DNA of 35,791 nt, from NCBI RefSeq assembly GCF_000495915.1, contig NZ_AOFQ01000039.1, forward strand, positions 1 through 35,791, in the 5' to 3' direction. Below, one piece after another: positions 1 to 8,621 of this stretch. This stretch comes from Stutzerimonas chloritidismutans AW-1 (GTDB lineage Bacteria; Pseudomonadota; Gammaproteobacteria; Pseudomonadales; Pseudomonadaceae). The notes under the pieces were generated by a model that saw only the letters and a list, made by a program, of their open reading frames with translations, had not been told where the DNA came from and searched no databases. Made by a program: the position numbers and the translations under genes. Position 1 is the first letter of the stretch. Each line of letters opens with the position of its first letter.

Positions 1-3000
1 CCCCCGAGCCCCCCCCCCCCAGCCTGCATCTGCAGCAGGCCGACGAGGCCCACAGCCTGGGCGAAGGCCCGGCCACACAGACCTATCTGGACGCGCAGAA
101 GATTCTCCGCATCGCCCGTGAAACCGGCGCGAAAGCCATCCACCCCGGCTACGGGTTTCTTTCCGAGAACGCGGCGTTTGCCGAAGCCTGCGAGGCCGCC
201 GGGATCGCCTTCGTCGGCCCGACGCCGGAACAGCTGCGGGTGTTTGGCCTCAAGCACACCGCCCGCGCCCTGGCCAAACAACGCGGCGTACCGATGCTGG
301 AGGGCACCGAGCTGCTCGACAGCCTCGCCGATGCCCTCGGCGCAGCCGAGCAGGTCGGCTACCCGGTGATGCTGAAAAGCACCGCTGGCGGTGGCGGTAT
401 CGGCATGCGCGTGTGCCGCTCGGCGGCGGAGCTCACTGATGCCTTCGACGCGGTCAAGCGTCTGGGGCAGAACAACTTCAGCGATTCGGGCGTGTTCATC
501 GAGAAATACATCGAGCGCGCCCGCCACCTGGAGGTGCAGGTGTTCGGCGACGGCGCCGGCGAAGTCATCGCCCTCGGCGTGCGCGACTGCTCGGTGCAGC
601 GGCGCAACCAGAAGGTGCTGGAGGAAACCCCGGCGCCGAACCTGCCGGCCGGCATGGCCGAGGCGCTGTGCCAGGCGGCGATCACCCTGGCCAAGGCGGT
701 CAGCTATCGCAGCGCCGGCACCGTCGAGTTCGTCTACGACGCCGAAGCCCAGCGTTTCTACTTCCTCGAGGTGAACACCCGCCTGCAGGTCGAGCACGGC
801 GTCACCGAGCAGGTCTGGCGCGTGGATCTGGTGCGCTGGATGATCGAGCTGGCCGCCGGCGACCTGCCGCCGTTGGCCGAGCTGGTGAAGGATCTCAAGC
901 CGAGCGGCCACGCGATCCAGGCGCGCGTCTACGCCGAGGACCCGGGCCGCGACTTCCAGCCAAGCCCGGGCCTGTTGACCGCCGTGGCCTTCCCAGCCGC
1001 CGACGGCAAGAGCCTGCGCATCGACACCTGGGTCGAAGCCGGCTGCGAGATCCCGCCGTATTTCGACCCGATGATCGCCAAGGTCATCAGCTGGGCGCCG
1101 AGCCGCGAAGCGGCCCGCGTCGCGCTGGACGCCGCCCTCGGCGACACCCTGCTCTACGGCGTGGAGACCAACCGCGAGTACCTGCGCCAGATCCTCGGCT
1201 TTGCCCCCTTCGCCCTCGGCACGCCCTGGACCCGCTGTCTGGAAGGTCTGCGCTATTCGGCCAACACCTTCGAGGTCATCAGCGCCGGCACCCAGACCAC
1301 CGTGCAGGACTTCCCCGGTCGCCTCGGCTACTGGGCGGTGGGTGTGCCGCCGTCCGGCCCGATGGACAGCCGCGCGCTGCGCCTGGGCAACGCCCTGCTC
1401 GGCAACCCCGAGGACGCTGCCGGGCTGGAAATCACCATGAGCGGACCGATCCTGCGCTTCAACACCGACGCGGTGGTGGCGCTGACCGGCGCCGCGATCC
1501 CCGTGAAGCTCGATGACGTCACGCAGCCGATGTGCACCGCCATTTTCGTCCCGGCCGGCAGCACCCTGACCATCGGCACCATCGCCGGCGCCGGTGCCCG
1601 CTCCTACCTGGCCGTGCGCGGCGGCGTGCAGGTGCCGGAGTATCTGGGCAGCAAGAGCACCTTCACCCTCGGCCAGTTCGGCGGGCATGCCGGCCGCGCC
1701 CTGCGTGCCGGCGATGTGCTGCATCTGGCGCCGCTGAGCGACTCGTCTGCCGGCGCACGGCTCGCCGCCGAGCTGTGCAGCGCCCTGCCGGCGGTGCGCG
1801 AGCTGCGGGTGATCTACGGCCCGCACGGCGCGCCGGAATACTTCACCGAAGGCTATATCGCCAAATTCTTCGCCACCGACTGGGAAGTGCACTTCAACTC
1901 CAGCCGCACCGGCGTGCGCCTGATCGGCCCGAAACCCGAGTGGGTGCGCGAGAGCGGCGGCGAGGCCGGTCTGCACCCGTCGAACATCCACGACAACCCC
2001 TACGCCATCGGCGCGGTGGACTTCACCGGCGACATGCCGGTGATCCTCGGCCCGGACGGCCCGAGCCTGGGTGGCTTCGTCTGCCCGGTGACCATCATCG
2101 AGGCGGATCTGTGGCAGCTCGGCCAGCTCAAGGCCGGCGACAAGGTGCGCTTCGTCCCGGTGGACGTGCTGACCGCACGCCAGCTGGCCAAGGCCGCTGA
2201 TGCCGAGTGCGCCAGCCTCGCGCCCGCGGCAGTGGTCGCCACGCCGGTGGCGCTGCAGTCGCCCATCATGCTCGATATCGGTGAAGCGGACAGCCGCCTG
2301 GTCGCCCGCCTCTCCGGCGACACCCACCTGCTGCTGGAAATCGGCCAGCCGGAACTGGACCTGGTGCTGCGCTTCCGCGGCCATGCGCTGATGCAGGCTA
2401 TGGAAAGAGCGTTCGGACTGGGTCAGGGCGTAGCGAGCGCAGGCGAGGCAAGGAAAGACTCGGCGAGGAAGCGGAGTTTGCATGTGGCAAATGAGCATTC
2501 CGAGTCGAGTTTTGACGCAGCATCGGCAAGCGCAGTAGCCATGGCGCAGTTCGAGTCAGGTGTGATCGACCTGACCCCCGGTATCCGCTCCCTGCAGGTC
2601 CACTACCAGCCCGAGACCCTGGCGCTGGAGGATCTCTTGGAGATCGTCGCCGGCCTGTGGGACGCGGTGTGCGCCGCGCAGGATCTGAAGGTGCCCTCGC
2701 GCATCGTCCACCTGCCGCTGTCCTGGGACGACCCGGCTTGCCAGCTGGCGATCGAGAAGTACATGACCACGGTGCGCAAGGACGCGCCCTGGTGCCCGAG
2801 CAACCTGGAATTCATCCGCCGCATCAACGACCTGCCGAACCTCGACGAGGTGTACCGCACGGTGTTCGAGGCCAGCTATCTGGTGATGGGCCTGGGCGAC
2901 GTCTACCTCGGCGCGCCGGTGGCCACCCCGCTGGACCCACGGCATCGGCTGGTCACCACCAAGTACAACCCGGCGCGCACCTGGACCGCCGAGAACTCGG

Positions 3001-3644
3001 TGGGCATTGGCGGCGCCTACATGTGCGTCTACGGCATGGAAGGCCCGGGCGGCTACCAGTTCGTCGGTCGCACCCTGCAGATGTGGAACCGCTACCGCGC
3101 CGTCGAGGCCTTCGGCGGCCAGCCCTGGCTGCTGCGCTTCTTCGACCAGATCCGTTTCTACCCGGTCTCGGCCGAGGAGCTGACGCAGATTCGCCGCGAC
3201 TTCCCGCTGGGCCGCTACCCGCTGAAGATCGAGGAGACCGAGCTGTGCCTCTCCGACTACCAGGATTTCTTGGTCAAGGAAGCCGAAGGCATCGAGGCCT
3301 TCCGCAGCCAGCAGCGCACGGCCTTCGACGCCGAGCGCCAGCGCTGGATCGAATCGGGGCTGGCGCATTTCGAGAGCGAGGAAGTAGCGGCCGATCTCGG
3401 TGAAGACACCCCGCTTGGCGCCGGTGAGCACGGCATCGAAAGCCATATCGCCGGCAATCTCTGGCAGGTGTCGGTGGCCGAGGGCGCGCGCGTGGCTGCC
3501 GGCGACGTGCTGGTGATCCTTGAGAGCATGAAGATGGAAATTCCGCTCATCGCTCCGGTCGCCGGGGTAGTGAAGGACATCCGTGTGCAACCCGGCTCCC
3601 CGGTGCGCGCCGGCCAACGGGTGGTGGTGATCGAGGAGGTTTGA
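1..3644 (+). CDS. uca: Urea/guanidine carboxylase, 3' part (5' end off window)
   Basis: Biotin-dependent, ATP-driven carboxylation of urea to allophanate, or of guanidine to carboxyguanidine. The frame is open from base 3 to the left edge, so about the first 35-40 codons are missing. Visible in order: biotin carboxylase (HPGYGFLSEN, the GGGGIGM glycine loop, EVNTRLQVEHGVTE), the two KipA/KipI-like carboxyltransferase halves (first containing PSGPMDSRALR, second FESGVIDLTPGIRSLQVHYQ), and a C-terminal biotinyl domain with ESMKM, the biotin-accepting Lys being codon 3531-3533. About 50 extra residues sit between the carboxyltransferase halves (see the repeat at 2403). A run of Pro codons at the extreme left looks abnormal. 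atzF follows, as is usual for this pathway. The guanidine-I riboswitch and guanidino-type operon nearby favour guanidine carboxylase, but carboxyguanidine deiminase genes are not in the window, so the substrate is unresolved. Confidence 0.95.
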   Translation, partial: PEPPPPSLHLQQADEAHSLGEGPATQTYLDAQKILRIARETGAKAIHPGYGFLSENAAFAEACEAAGIAFVGPTPEQLRVFGLKHTARALAKQRGVPMLEGTELLDSLADALGAAEQVGYPVMLKSTAGGGGIGMRVCRSAAELTDAFDAVKRLGQNNFSDSGVFIEKYIERARHLEVQVFGDGAGEVIALGVRDCSVQRRNQKVLEETPAPNLPAGMAEALCQAAITLAKAVSYRSAGTVEFVYDAEAQRFYFLEVNTRLQVEHGVTEQVWRVDLVRWMIELAAGDLPPLAELVKDLKPSGHAIQARVYAEDPGRDFQPSPGLLTAVAFPAADGKSLRIDTWVEAGCEIPPYFDPMIAKVISWAPSREAARVALDAALGDTLLYGVETNREYLRQILGFAPFALGTPWTRCLEGLRYSANTFEVISAGTQTTVQDFPGRLGYWAVGVPPSGPMDSRALRLGNALLGNPEDAAGLEITMSGPILRFNTDAVVALTGAAIPVKLDDVTQPMCTAIFVPAGSTLTIGTIAGAGARSYLAVRGGVQVPEYLGSKSTFTLGQFGGHAGRALRAGDVLHLAPLSDSSAGARLAAELCSALPAVRELRVIYGPHGAPEYFTEGYIAKFFATDWEVHFNSSRTGVRLIGPKPEWVRESGGEAGLHPSNIHDNPYAIGAVDFTGDMPVILGPDGPSLGGFVCPVTIIEADLWQLGQLKAGDKVRFVPVDVLTARQLAKAADAECASLAPAAVVATPVALQSPIMLDIGEADSRLVARLSGDTHLLLEIGQPELDLVLRFRGHALMQAMERAFGLGQGVASAGEARKDSARKRSLHVANEHSESSFDAASASAVAMAQFESGVIDLTPGIRSLQVHYQPETLALEDLLEIVAGLWDAVCAAQDLKVPSRIVHLPLSWDDPACQLAIEKYMTTVRKDAPWCPSNLEFIRRINDLPNLDEVYRTVFEASYLVMGLGDVYLGAPVATPLDPRHRLVTTKYNPARTWTAENSVGIGGAYMCVYGMEGPGGYQFVGRTLQMWNRYRAVEAFGGQPWLLRFFDQIRFYPVSAEELTQIRRDFPLGRYPLKIEETELCLSDYQDFLVKEAEGIEAFRSQQRTAFDAERQRWIESGLAHFESEEVAADLGEDTPLGAGEHGIESHIAGNLWQVSVAEGARVAAGDVLVILESMKMEIPLIAPVAGVVKDIRVQPGSPVRAGQRVVVIEEV
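2403..2550. repeat. In-frame palindromic insertion element within the carboxylase gene
   Basis: Between the conserved ALMQAM and MAQFESGVIDLTPG segments lie about 150 bp (about 50 codons) absent from urea carboxylases as I know them. The stretch is less G+C-rich than its surroundings and its peptide is rich in Ala, Ser, Arg and Lys. It holds nested inverted repeats: TTTGC/GCAAA around loop ATGTG (2477-2491), flanked by ACTCGG (2458-2463) and CCGAGT (2500-2505). No stop or frameshift is introduced, so the host protein is probably still made. It resembles, from memory, a dispersed repeat of Pseudomonas/Stutzerimonas genomes; no second copy is seen in this window. Exact ends are uncertain by about 10 bp. 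Confidence 0.65.
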
Positions 3645-3683
3645 GAGCTGTGGTCTTTGCCGACCATTTCCCCCTCACCCTAG

Positions 3684-3704
3684 CCCTCTCCCTCAAGGAG
3701 AGGG
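3684..3704. repeat. Hairpin just after the carboxylase gene, related to the downstream repeats
   Basis: CCCTCTCC (3684-3691) and GGAGAGGG (3697-3704) form a perfect 8-bp stem with loop CTCAA, 40 nt after the carboxylase stop. The flanking sequence (CCCCTCACCCTAGCCC) is the reverse-complement theme of the tandem repeats that follow, so this is probably a lone inverted copy. It lacks a U tract and could protect or attenuate the transcript rather than terminate it. Confidence 0.5.
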
Positions 3705-3800
3705 GACCGGTTCGGCGCGGGCTCGCGGGTCTGGACATCGACGCAGCTCGCGCATTGCAATGAGCCGCGTAACGAACTCTCAGCGCCTGCGATACGAAAG

Positions 3801-4600
3801 CAACGCCGGACCAAAAGACCGCCAGCAACACCGAACCAACCCCCTCGCCCGTTGGGAAGAGGACTGGGGTGAGGGGAAAGAGGCCCAACCAAGTTCCTCC
3901 GCCACGACACACCACAGGCTCCGCACTGACAGCACTAAAGCAACGCCAGACACAAAGACCGCCAGCAACACCGGATCAACCCCCTCGCCCCTTGGGGGAG
4001 AGGGCCGGGGTAAGGGGAAGAGACCCAACCAGATGCCTCGCCACGACACACACCAAAGGCTCCGGACTAAAAGCACCAAAGCAACGCCAGACCACAAAGA
4101 CCGCCAGCAACACCGGATCAACCCCCTCGCCCCTTTGGGGAGAGGACTGGGGTGAGGGGAAAGAGGCCCAACCAAGTTCCTCCGCCACGACACACCACAG
4201 GCTCCGCACTGACAGCACTAAAGCAACGCCAGACACAAAGACCGCCAGCAACACCGGATCAACCCCCTCGCCCCTTGGGGGAGAGGGCCGGGGTAAGGGG
4301 AAGAGACCCAACCAGATGCCTCGCCACGACACACACCAAAGGCTCCGGACTAAAAGCACCAAAGCAACGCCAGACCACAAAGACCGCCAGCAACACCGGA
4401 TCAACCCCCTCGCCCCTTTGGGGAGAGGACTGGGGTGAGGGGAAAGAGGCCCAACCAAGTTCCTCCGCCACGACGTACCAAAGGCTCCGGACTAACAGCA
4501 CTAAAGCAACGCCGGACCACCAGACCGCCAGCAACACCGGATTAACCCCCTCGCCCATTTGGGGAGAGGGCTGGGGTGAGGGGAAAGGGCCGCCAGCCTG
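3801..4600. repeat. Tandem array of about 5.6 copies of a ~141-bp G/C-rich palindromic repeat
   Basis: Units begin with CAACGCC(A/G)GA at 3801, 3941, 4082, 4224, 4365 and 4507, giving periods of 140, 141, 142, 141 and 142 bp; the last is truncated near 4600. Each holds a core of the type CCCTCGCCCCTTTGGGG followed by GAGAGG.CTGGGGTGAGGGG, able to fold as a hairpin with stem CCTC/GAGG and CCCC/GGGG. Copies alternate between two subtypes, so 3869-4151 and 4152-4434 are near-identical 283-bp blocks, implying a recent duplication. Preceding sequence (about 3710-3800) is a decayed unit. Open frames here are by-products of the repeat. The array fills nearly all of the 1,009 bp between the carboxylase gene and atzF. 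Confidence 0.9.
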
Positions 4601-4653
4601 ACCTGAATCCCGACCGCCCGAACAGACCAGGCCTGCCACAGAGGAAGCCAACC

Positions 4654-6456
4654 ATGACGACCCATTTCGATCTTCGCCTCGACACGCTGCGCAATGCCTA
4701 TGAAGCCGGCACCACGACCCCGCGCCAGCTGATCCTCAAACTGCGCGCCAAGGCCGCTGAACTGAACGGCGAGTTCAACGCGTTTATCCACCTGCTGAAC
4801 GCCGAAGAACTCGAGCCCTACCTGGCCGCACTGGAGAGCAAGACGCCCGCCGAGCTACCGCTCTACGGCATCCCCTTCGCCATCAAGGACAACATCGACC
4901 TGGCCGGCATCCCCACCACCGCTGCCTGCCCCGCCTTTGCCTATACACCGGAAACCAGCGCCACCATCGTCGAGCAGCTGATCGCCCTCGGTGCCGTGCC
5001 GCTAGGTAAGACCAACCTCGACCAATTCGCCACCGGCCTCAACGGCACCCGCTCACCCTATGGCGAGTGCCGCAACAGCGTGCGCCCCGACTACCCCTCC
5101 GGTGGCTCCAGCGCCGGCTCATCGCTGGCCGTGGCGCTGGGCCTGTGCACCTTTGCCCTGGGCACCGACACCGCCGGCTCCGGTCGCGTGCCGGCGGCGC
5201 TGAACAACCTGGTGGGGCTTAAAGCCAGCAAGGGCCTGATCTCCACCGCCGGCGTAGTCCCCGCCTGCCGCACGCTGGACTGCGTGACCTTCTTCACCGC
5301 CACCGCCGCCGAAGCCAGTCAGCTGCTCGCGTTGACCGCCAGGCTCGATCCGCGCGACGAGTACAGCCGCGCCAACCCGCTGTGGAACGACGGCTCGGCC
5401 TTCGGCCGGGTGAAAGCCTTCCGCTTCGGCGTGCCGATGAACCCGGAGTTTCTCGGCTGCCAGGAAAGCCCGGCGCTGTTCGCCGCCACCATCGAAAACC
5501 TGGAAGCCATTGGCGGCGAGCCGGTGGAAGTGGACTTCGCCCCCTTCCTCGAAGCTGCACGCCTGCTCTACGAAGGCCCCTGGGTCGCCGAACGCTACAG
5601 CGTGGCGGGCGAGCTGATCGAGCAGCAGCCCGACGCCGTCCTGCCGGTGATAACGGCGGTACTGGAAAAGGCACCGGGCACCACCGCCGTGCAACTGTTC
5701 GAAGCGCAATACCGCCTGCAGCAGCTGAAGGCCATCTGCGACCGGATCATGGCCGAGGTCGATTGCGTACTGACGCCCGCGTACCCGCGCCCGGTGACCC
5801 TCGTCGAGCTTCACGCCGAACCGGTCAAGCGCAACTCGGACCTGGGCTACTACACCAACTTCATGAACATGCTGGATTACGCCGCCGTGGCTGTACCTGC
5901 CGGCGTCATGGATAACGAGCTGCCCTGGGGCGTGACGCTGTTTGGCCGTGTGTTCACCGACCAGTACCTGCTGAGCCTGGCCGATGCACTGCAACGCCGG
6001 ACCGGCCTGGCCCTGGTGGGCAGCAATGCGATCACAACACCTGCCCCGCAGAATCCGGCGCGCAACGACCGGACGAGAGTGGTGGTCTGCGGCGCGCACC
6101 TCGATGGCCTGCCGCTGAACTGGCAACTTCGCCAGCGCGGCGGTCGGCTGCTGGAGGCAACCACCAGCAGCGCGGCGTACAAGCTCTACGCCCTGGCCGG
6201 CGGCCCGCTGTTACGCCCGGGGATGGTGCGCGTCGCCGAGGGTGGCGCGGCGATTGCCGTGGAAGTCTGGGACATCCCCAGCAGCGAGCTGGGCTCTTTC
6301 CTGACCGGCATCCCCGCGCCGCTGGGCCTGGGCAAAGTGGAGCTAGAAGACGGGCGCTGGGAAACCGGGTTTATCTGCGATGCTTACGGCCTTGACGGCG
6401 CCGAGGACATCACCCACTTCGGCGGCTGGAAGGCTTGGCTGGCGCAGCGGGGTTGA
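4654..6456 (+). CDS. atzF: Allophanate hydrolase
   Basis: Cytosolic amidase-signature enzyme that hydrolyses allophanate to CO2 and ammonia, completing urea, guanidine or biuret breakdown. At 600 residues it has the usual family length. The N-terminal amidase domain shows the Lys-cisSer-Ser triad: Lys about 78 (GIPFAIKDN), Ser about 152 (PSGGSSAGSS) and Ser about 176 (GTDTAGSGRVPAALNN). The C-terminal domain, roughly residues 460-600, is the small extra domain typical of allophanate hydrolases (GAHLDGLPLNWQL, YGLDGAEDITHFGGWKAWL). I chose the ATG at 4654 because GAGGAAG lies 7-13 bp before it and MTTHFDLRLDTL fits the family; an earlier in-frame ATG would place repeat sequence in the protein. 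It is separated from the carboxylase gene by the repeat array, which may affect co-transcription. Confidence 0.95.
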   Translation: MTTHFDLRLDTLRNAYEAGTTTPRQLILKLRAKAAELNGEFNAFIHLLNAEELEPYLAALESKTPAELPLYGIPFAIKDNIDLAGIPTTAACPAFAYTPETSATIVEQLIALGAVPLGKTNLDQFATGLNGTRSPYGECRNSVRPDYPSGGSSAGSSLAVALGLCTFALGTDTAGSGRVPAALNNLVGLKASKGLISTAGVVPACRTLDCVTFFTATAAEASQLLALTARLDPRDEYSRANPLWNDGSAFGRVKAFRFGVPMNPEFLGCQESPALFAATIENLEAIGGEPVEVDFAPFLEAARLLYEGPWVAERYSVAGELIEQQPDAVLPVITAVLEKAPGTTAVQLFEAQYRLQQLKAICDRIMAEVDCVLTPAYPRPVTLVELHAEPVKRNSDLGYYTNFMNMLDYAAVAVPAGVMDNELPWGVTLFGRVFTDQYLLSLADALQRRTGLALVGSNAITTPAPQNPARNDRTRVVVCGAHLDGLPLNWQLRQRGGRLLEATTSSAAYKLYALAGGPLLRPGMVRVAEGGAAIAVEVWDIPSSELGSFLTGIPAPLGLGKVELEDGRWETGFICDAYGLDGAEDITHFGGWKAWLAQRG

Positions 6457-6520
6457 GATAGCGAAGCCACTTATCTGGCTGTAAGCGGTAAGGAGCGAAA
6501 CACAGCTAGTGAGAAACGAA

Positions 6521-6565
6521 TGCGCGGGACTAACCGACAACTATGCATCTGGTACATCCCGCGCA
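6521..6565. repeat. Inverted repeat downstream of atzF
   Basis: TGCGCGGGA (6521-6529) pairs perfectly with TCCCGCGCA (6557-6565) across a 27-nt loop, about 65 nt after the atzF stop. No T tract follows, so it is not a textbook terminator, though it may stabilise the end of the transcript or that of the convergent channel gene. Nothing else recognisable lies in 6457-6658. Confidence 0.35.
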
Positions 6566-6658
6566 GCGCTCGATAGCGATACAGCGCCTTAACGGCAGCT
6601 CCTATAACGCCGGTCAGATAGCCATCTCGGGCCAGGGTGTGCGCATCCAGTCCTCGCG

Positions 6659-7972
6659 TTAGTCTTCGTCGCTGCTGCTGCGCCTCGGCAAAGCCTCGTC
6701 CAGCGCTGACCCACCCTCTCGCAACACGACTTGATGAACCCCCGGACCAGGCAGCGCGATCCCCGAAGCGCGCAGTGCCTCAATCAGGTTTGCCCGCACA
6801 CGCGAGGCGGTGAGCATGAAGTCCGACCGGCGCGAGTCGCACCAGAATTGCACCTGAAAGGCGAGCTCGCTCTGGCCCATCTCGCGTATGGCCACTGTGG
6901 GTGGTGGCTCGGCGATGACTCCTTCAGCACCCCGGGCTGCCTCCTTGAGCACGCTCATTACCTGTGGCAGATCGACTTCGTAGCCGAGGTAGCAGATCAC
7001 CTGACCACGGCGCACCGGCGCAGCGGTGTTGTTGGTGACCCGCGAGGTAAAGGTTTCCGCATTCGGCACCAGGACCCGGCGTCCGTCGTAGGTGCGGATC
7101 TGCGTGGCACGCAGTTCGATGCGCTCCACGCTGCCCTCAGTGTCGCCGATGATGATTTGGTCGCCGAGCTGGAACGGCCGCAAGGTGAGGATCAGCAGGC
7201 CGCTGACAAAGTTGGAAAGGATGTCCTTGAGGGCGAATCCGAGCGCCAGGCTGGTCAGCCCGAGGCCTGTGGCGAGCGTCCCGGGTTCGAGACCAAAGGC
7301 GGTGGCAGCGACGATCAGGCCCAGCAGCCAGACGGTGTAGTAACTGACCTGCTTGATCAGGTTCTCCACCGTCCGATCGCGTATCAGCCGATGAGAGATC
7401 ATCCGGACCCCTGCCCGCACACTCGCAGCCAATGCCCAGAACACGCCGATCACCAGAAGCGCCGCCAGTGCCCGGGGCACGATGCTGATGGCCGCTTCCA
7501 GCAGCCGGGCGAAGGCAGTATCGACGCTGGCGCGCACGTCGGTCACGAAGCGCGCTCGCTCCGACGTCCGCCGTGTGCTGGCCTGCGCCAGCGCAGTTTC
7601 GAGAACCGACGCCCACTCGCGCGCCTGCGCCTCGAGCGCCCGGCCGTTGGCTTGGGCATCCTCCTCCGTGACCTGCATCAGGATGCGCCCAGCCATGGTG
7701 ATCTGGCGCGCCTCGGCGTTTTCCCCGGCCGGCGCGATGCGCGCCCTGCTTATGCCCTGCGGGGTTTCCAACACCGTCAGCAATTGCCGCTCTATCTGCC
7801 GAGCCCGCAGGCGCGCCTCCAGCTCCTCGGTTCCGCCAATACGAAACAGCGCGCGGCCGTCGAGCCGCACCGTCGCCAAACCATCATCCACCTGCGCGGT
7901 CGCGGGCAATGAGGCAAACACGGCGAGCAGCACCAGCAGCACGGCCATCGGCAGATGCATCAGTCGAGTCAT
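6659..7972 (-). CDS. MscS-family mechanosensitive ion channel
   Basis: Small-conductance channel-type inner-membrane protein, probably for osmotic protection. The start at 7972 yields a signal-type N-terminus (MTRLMHLPMAVLLVLLAVFA..ATAQ), then a periplasmic region of about 150 residues, then transmembrane segments (ALAALLVIGVFWALAAS; TVWLLGLIVAATAFGL) and the MscS pore/beta core: GLGLTSLALGFALKDILSNF, then RPFQLGDQIII and VPNAETFTSRVTN. Length is 437 residues, longer than E. coli MscS because of the periplasmic extension. An in-frame ATG at 8041 would add 23 residues before the signal peptide and is less likely. Neither start has a strong ribosome site. It points towards atzF and is probably unrelated to nitrogen use. 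Confidence 0.88.
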   Translation of the reverse strand: MTRLMHLPMAVLLVLLAVFASLPATAQVDDGLATVRLDGRALFRIGGTEELEARLRARQIERQLLTVLETPQGISRARIAPAGENAEARQITMAGRILMQVTEEDAQANGRALEAQAREWASVLETALAQASTRRTSERARFVTDVRASVDTAFARLLEAAISIVPRALAALLVIGVFWALAASVRAGVRMISHRLIRDRTVENLIKQVSYYTVWLLGLIVAATAFGLEPGTLATGLGLTSLALGFALKDILSNFVSGLLILTLRPFQLGDQIIIGDTEGSVERIELRATQIRTYDGRRVLVPNAETFTSRVTNNTAAPVRRGQVICYLGYEVDLPQVMSVLKEAARGAEGVIAEPPPTVAIREMGQSELAFQVQFWCDSRRSDFMLTASRVRANLIEALRASGIALPGPGVHQVVLREGGSALDEALPRRSSSDED

Positions 7973-8052
7973 GAAAAGAGATATTGCGGCAGGAGCGCTC
8001 CCCTGGGCCGACCGATGTGCCATCTGCGACCCAGGGTGCATACGCGTGCGTG

Positions 8053-8139
8053 TCAGAAGATCAGGGCAAAGAGGCCGATGACCACGATCAGGCCGATCAG
8101 AAAGATGATGCCAATGGTGCTACCTAGAAACTTCAGCAT
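8053..8139 (-). CDS. 28-residue single-span membrane peptide
   Basis: A tiny frame on the - strand: ATG at 8139, TGA at 8053-8055. The peptide starts MLKFLGSTIGIIFLIGL and continues with an almost wholly hydrophobic run (Ile, Leu, Val, Phe, Gly), ending ALIF, so it is one membrane span with a Lys near the N-terminus. GGGAG lies 9-13 nt upstream of the ATG, a good ribosome site. It ends 80 bp before the channel gene on the same strand and could be co-transcribed with it. I do not recognise a function. The intact ribosome site and hydrophobic composition argue for a real gene. Confidence 0.6.
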   Translation of the reverse strand: MLKFLGSTIGIIFLIGLIVVIGLFALIF

Positions 8140-8480
8140 GTGATGGCTCCCGTTTTTCGTGAGTTCATCAGTTCCGACTGGCAGGCACCTCCATCGTTCA
8201 AGGTTTTCGCCGACCAGTACATCTCACGACTCTATCCCGATCGTCATTAAGACGCGCCGCAGCACCATTCGGGAGCGCCCTTTCAGAAATTGACCTGCAT
8301 CCGAGCATGCCCGCCGCTCAACGAAGAGCCTCGTGCCGCAGCGGACGCGCCGTACCACGCGGGCTTGCCGAGCTTGTACGGCATCTGGCACGCAACCTGC
8401 TCTATCCCAAGTGAACGGGATGAGTCGCCACCGGCACTCATGACGCTTGGCACAAAACACAGGAGCAGCTTCAAGGAGAA
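8140..8480. other. Intergenic region with no convincing gene
   Basis: This stretch holds the divergent promoter space between the small membrane peptide (-) and the riboswitch-led operon (+). Short frames exist on both strands, but they lack ribosome sites and recognisable protein features. A TTGGCAC near 8446-8452 resembles a sigma-54 -24 element but has no properly spaced -12 element. I cannot place the operon promoter with confidence. Confidence 0.5.
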
Positions 8481-8571
8481 CTAGGGTTCCGGCTCACAGG
8501 GAGTGGGCGCTGGTCCGAGAGTTCTCCGGTCCCAGGGACGGGACTACACGGAGGGATAAAAGCCCGGGAGA
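8481..8571 (+). promoter_or_regulatory. Guanidine-I riboswitch (ykkC leader)
   Basis: The conserved aptamer segments are present in order: CTAGGGTTCCGG (from 8481), CTGGTCCGAGAG (about 8510-8521), then ACGGAGGGATAAAAG followed by CCCGGGAGA (about 8548-8571). Between them lies a variable hairpin region with TCTCCGGTCCC and GGGACGGGA. This class binds free guanidinium and turns on guanidine export, carboxylation or transport genes. The aptamer ends about 50 nt before the ATG at 8622, whose ribosome site is probably AGGGA at 8608-8612. No clear intrinsic terminator with a T run is seen, so control may be translational or by another mechanism. Confidence 0.95.
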
Positions 8572-8621
8572 CGCGATGTCATCCCGTGCCTTGTCATTCC
8601 AATGTGTAGGGAAATCACGCC

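Noticed and set aside
2556..3617. Long - strand frame of 353 codons opposite the carboxylase gene
   Set aside because: An antisense by-product of high-GC codon use; composition is biased and the + strand protein is unmistakable.
3801..4600. CRISPR array
   Set aside because: Period of about 141 bp with homology along the entire unit and no unique spacers; this is a plain tandem repeat.
3760..4601. Several overlapping frames on both strands across the tandem repeats
   Set aside because: Their peptides are translated repeats that recur with the repeat period; no ribosome sites or recognisable domains.
8446..8470. TTGGCACAAAACACAGGAGC as a sigma-54 promoter of the riboswitch operon
   Set aside because: Only the -24 half is good; at the required spacing the -12 position reads AG instead of GC.
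8283..8474. - strand frame of 63 codons in the gap before the riboswitch
   Set aside because: Needs a TTG start without ribosome site, and overlaps the leader region of the operon.
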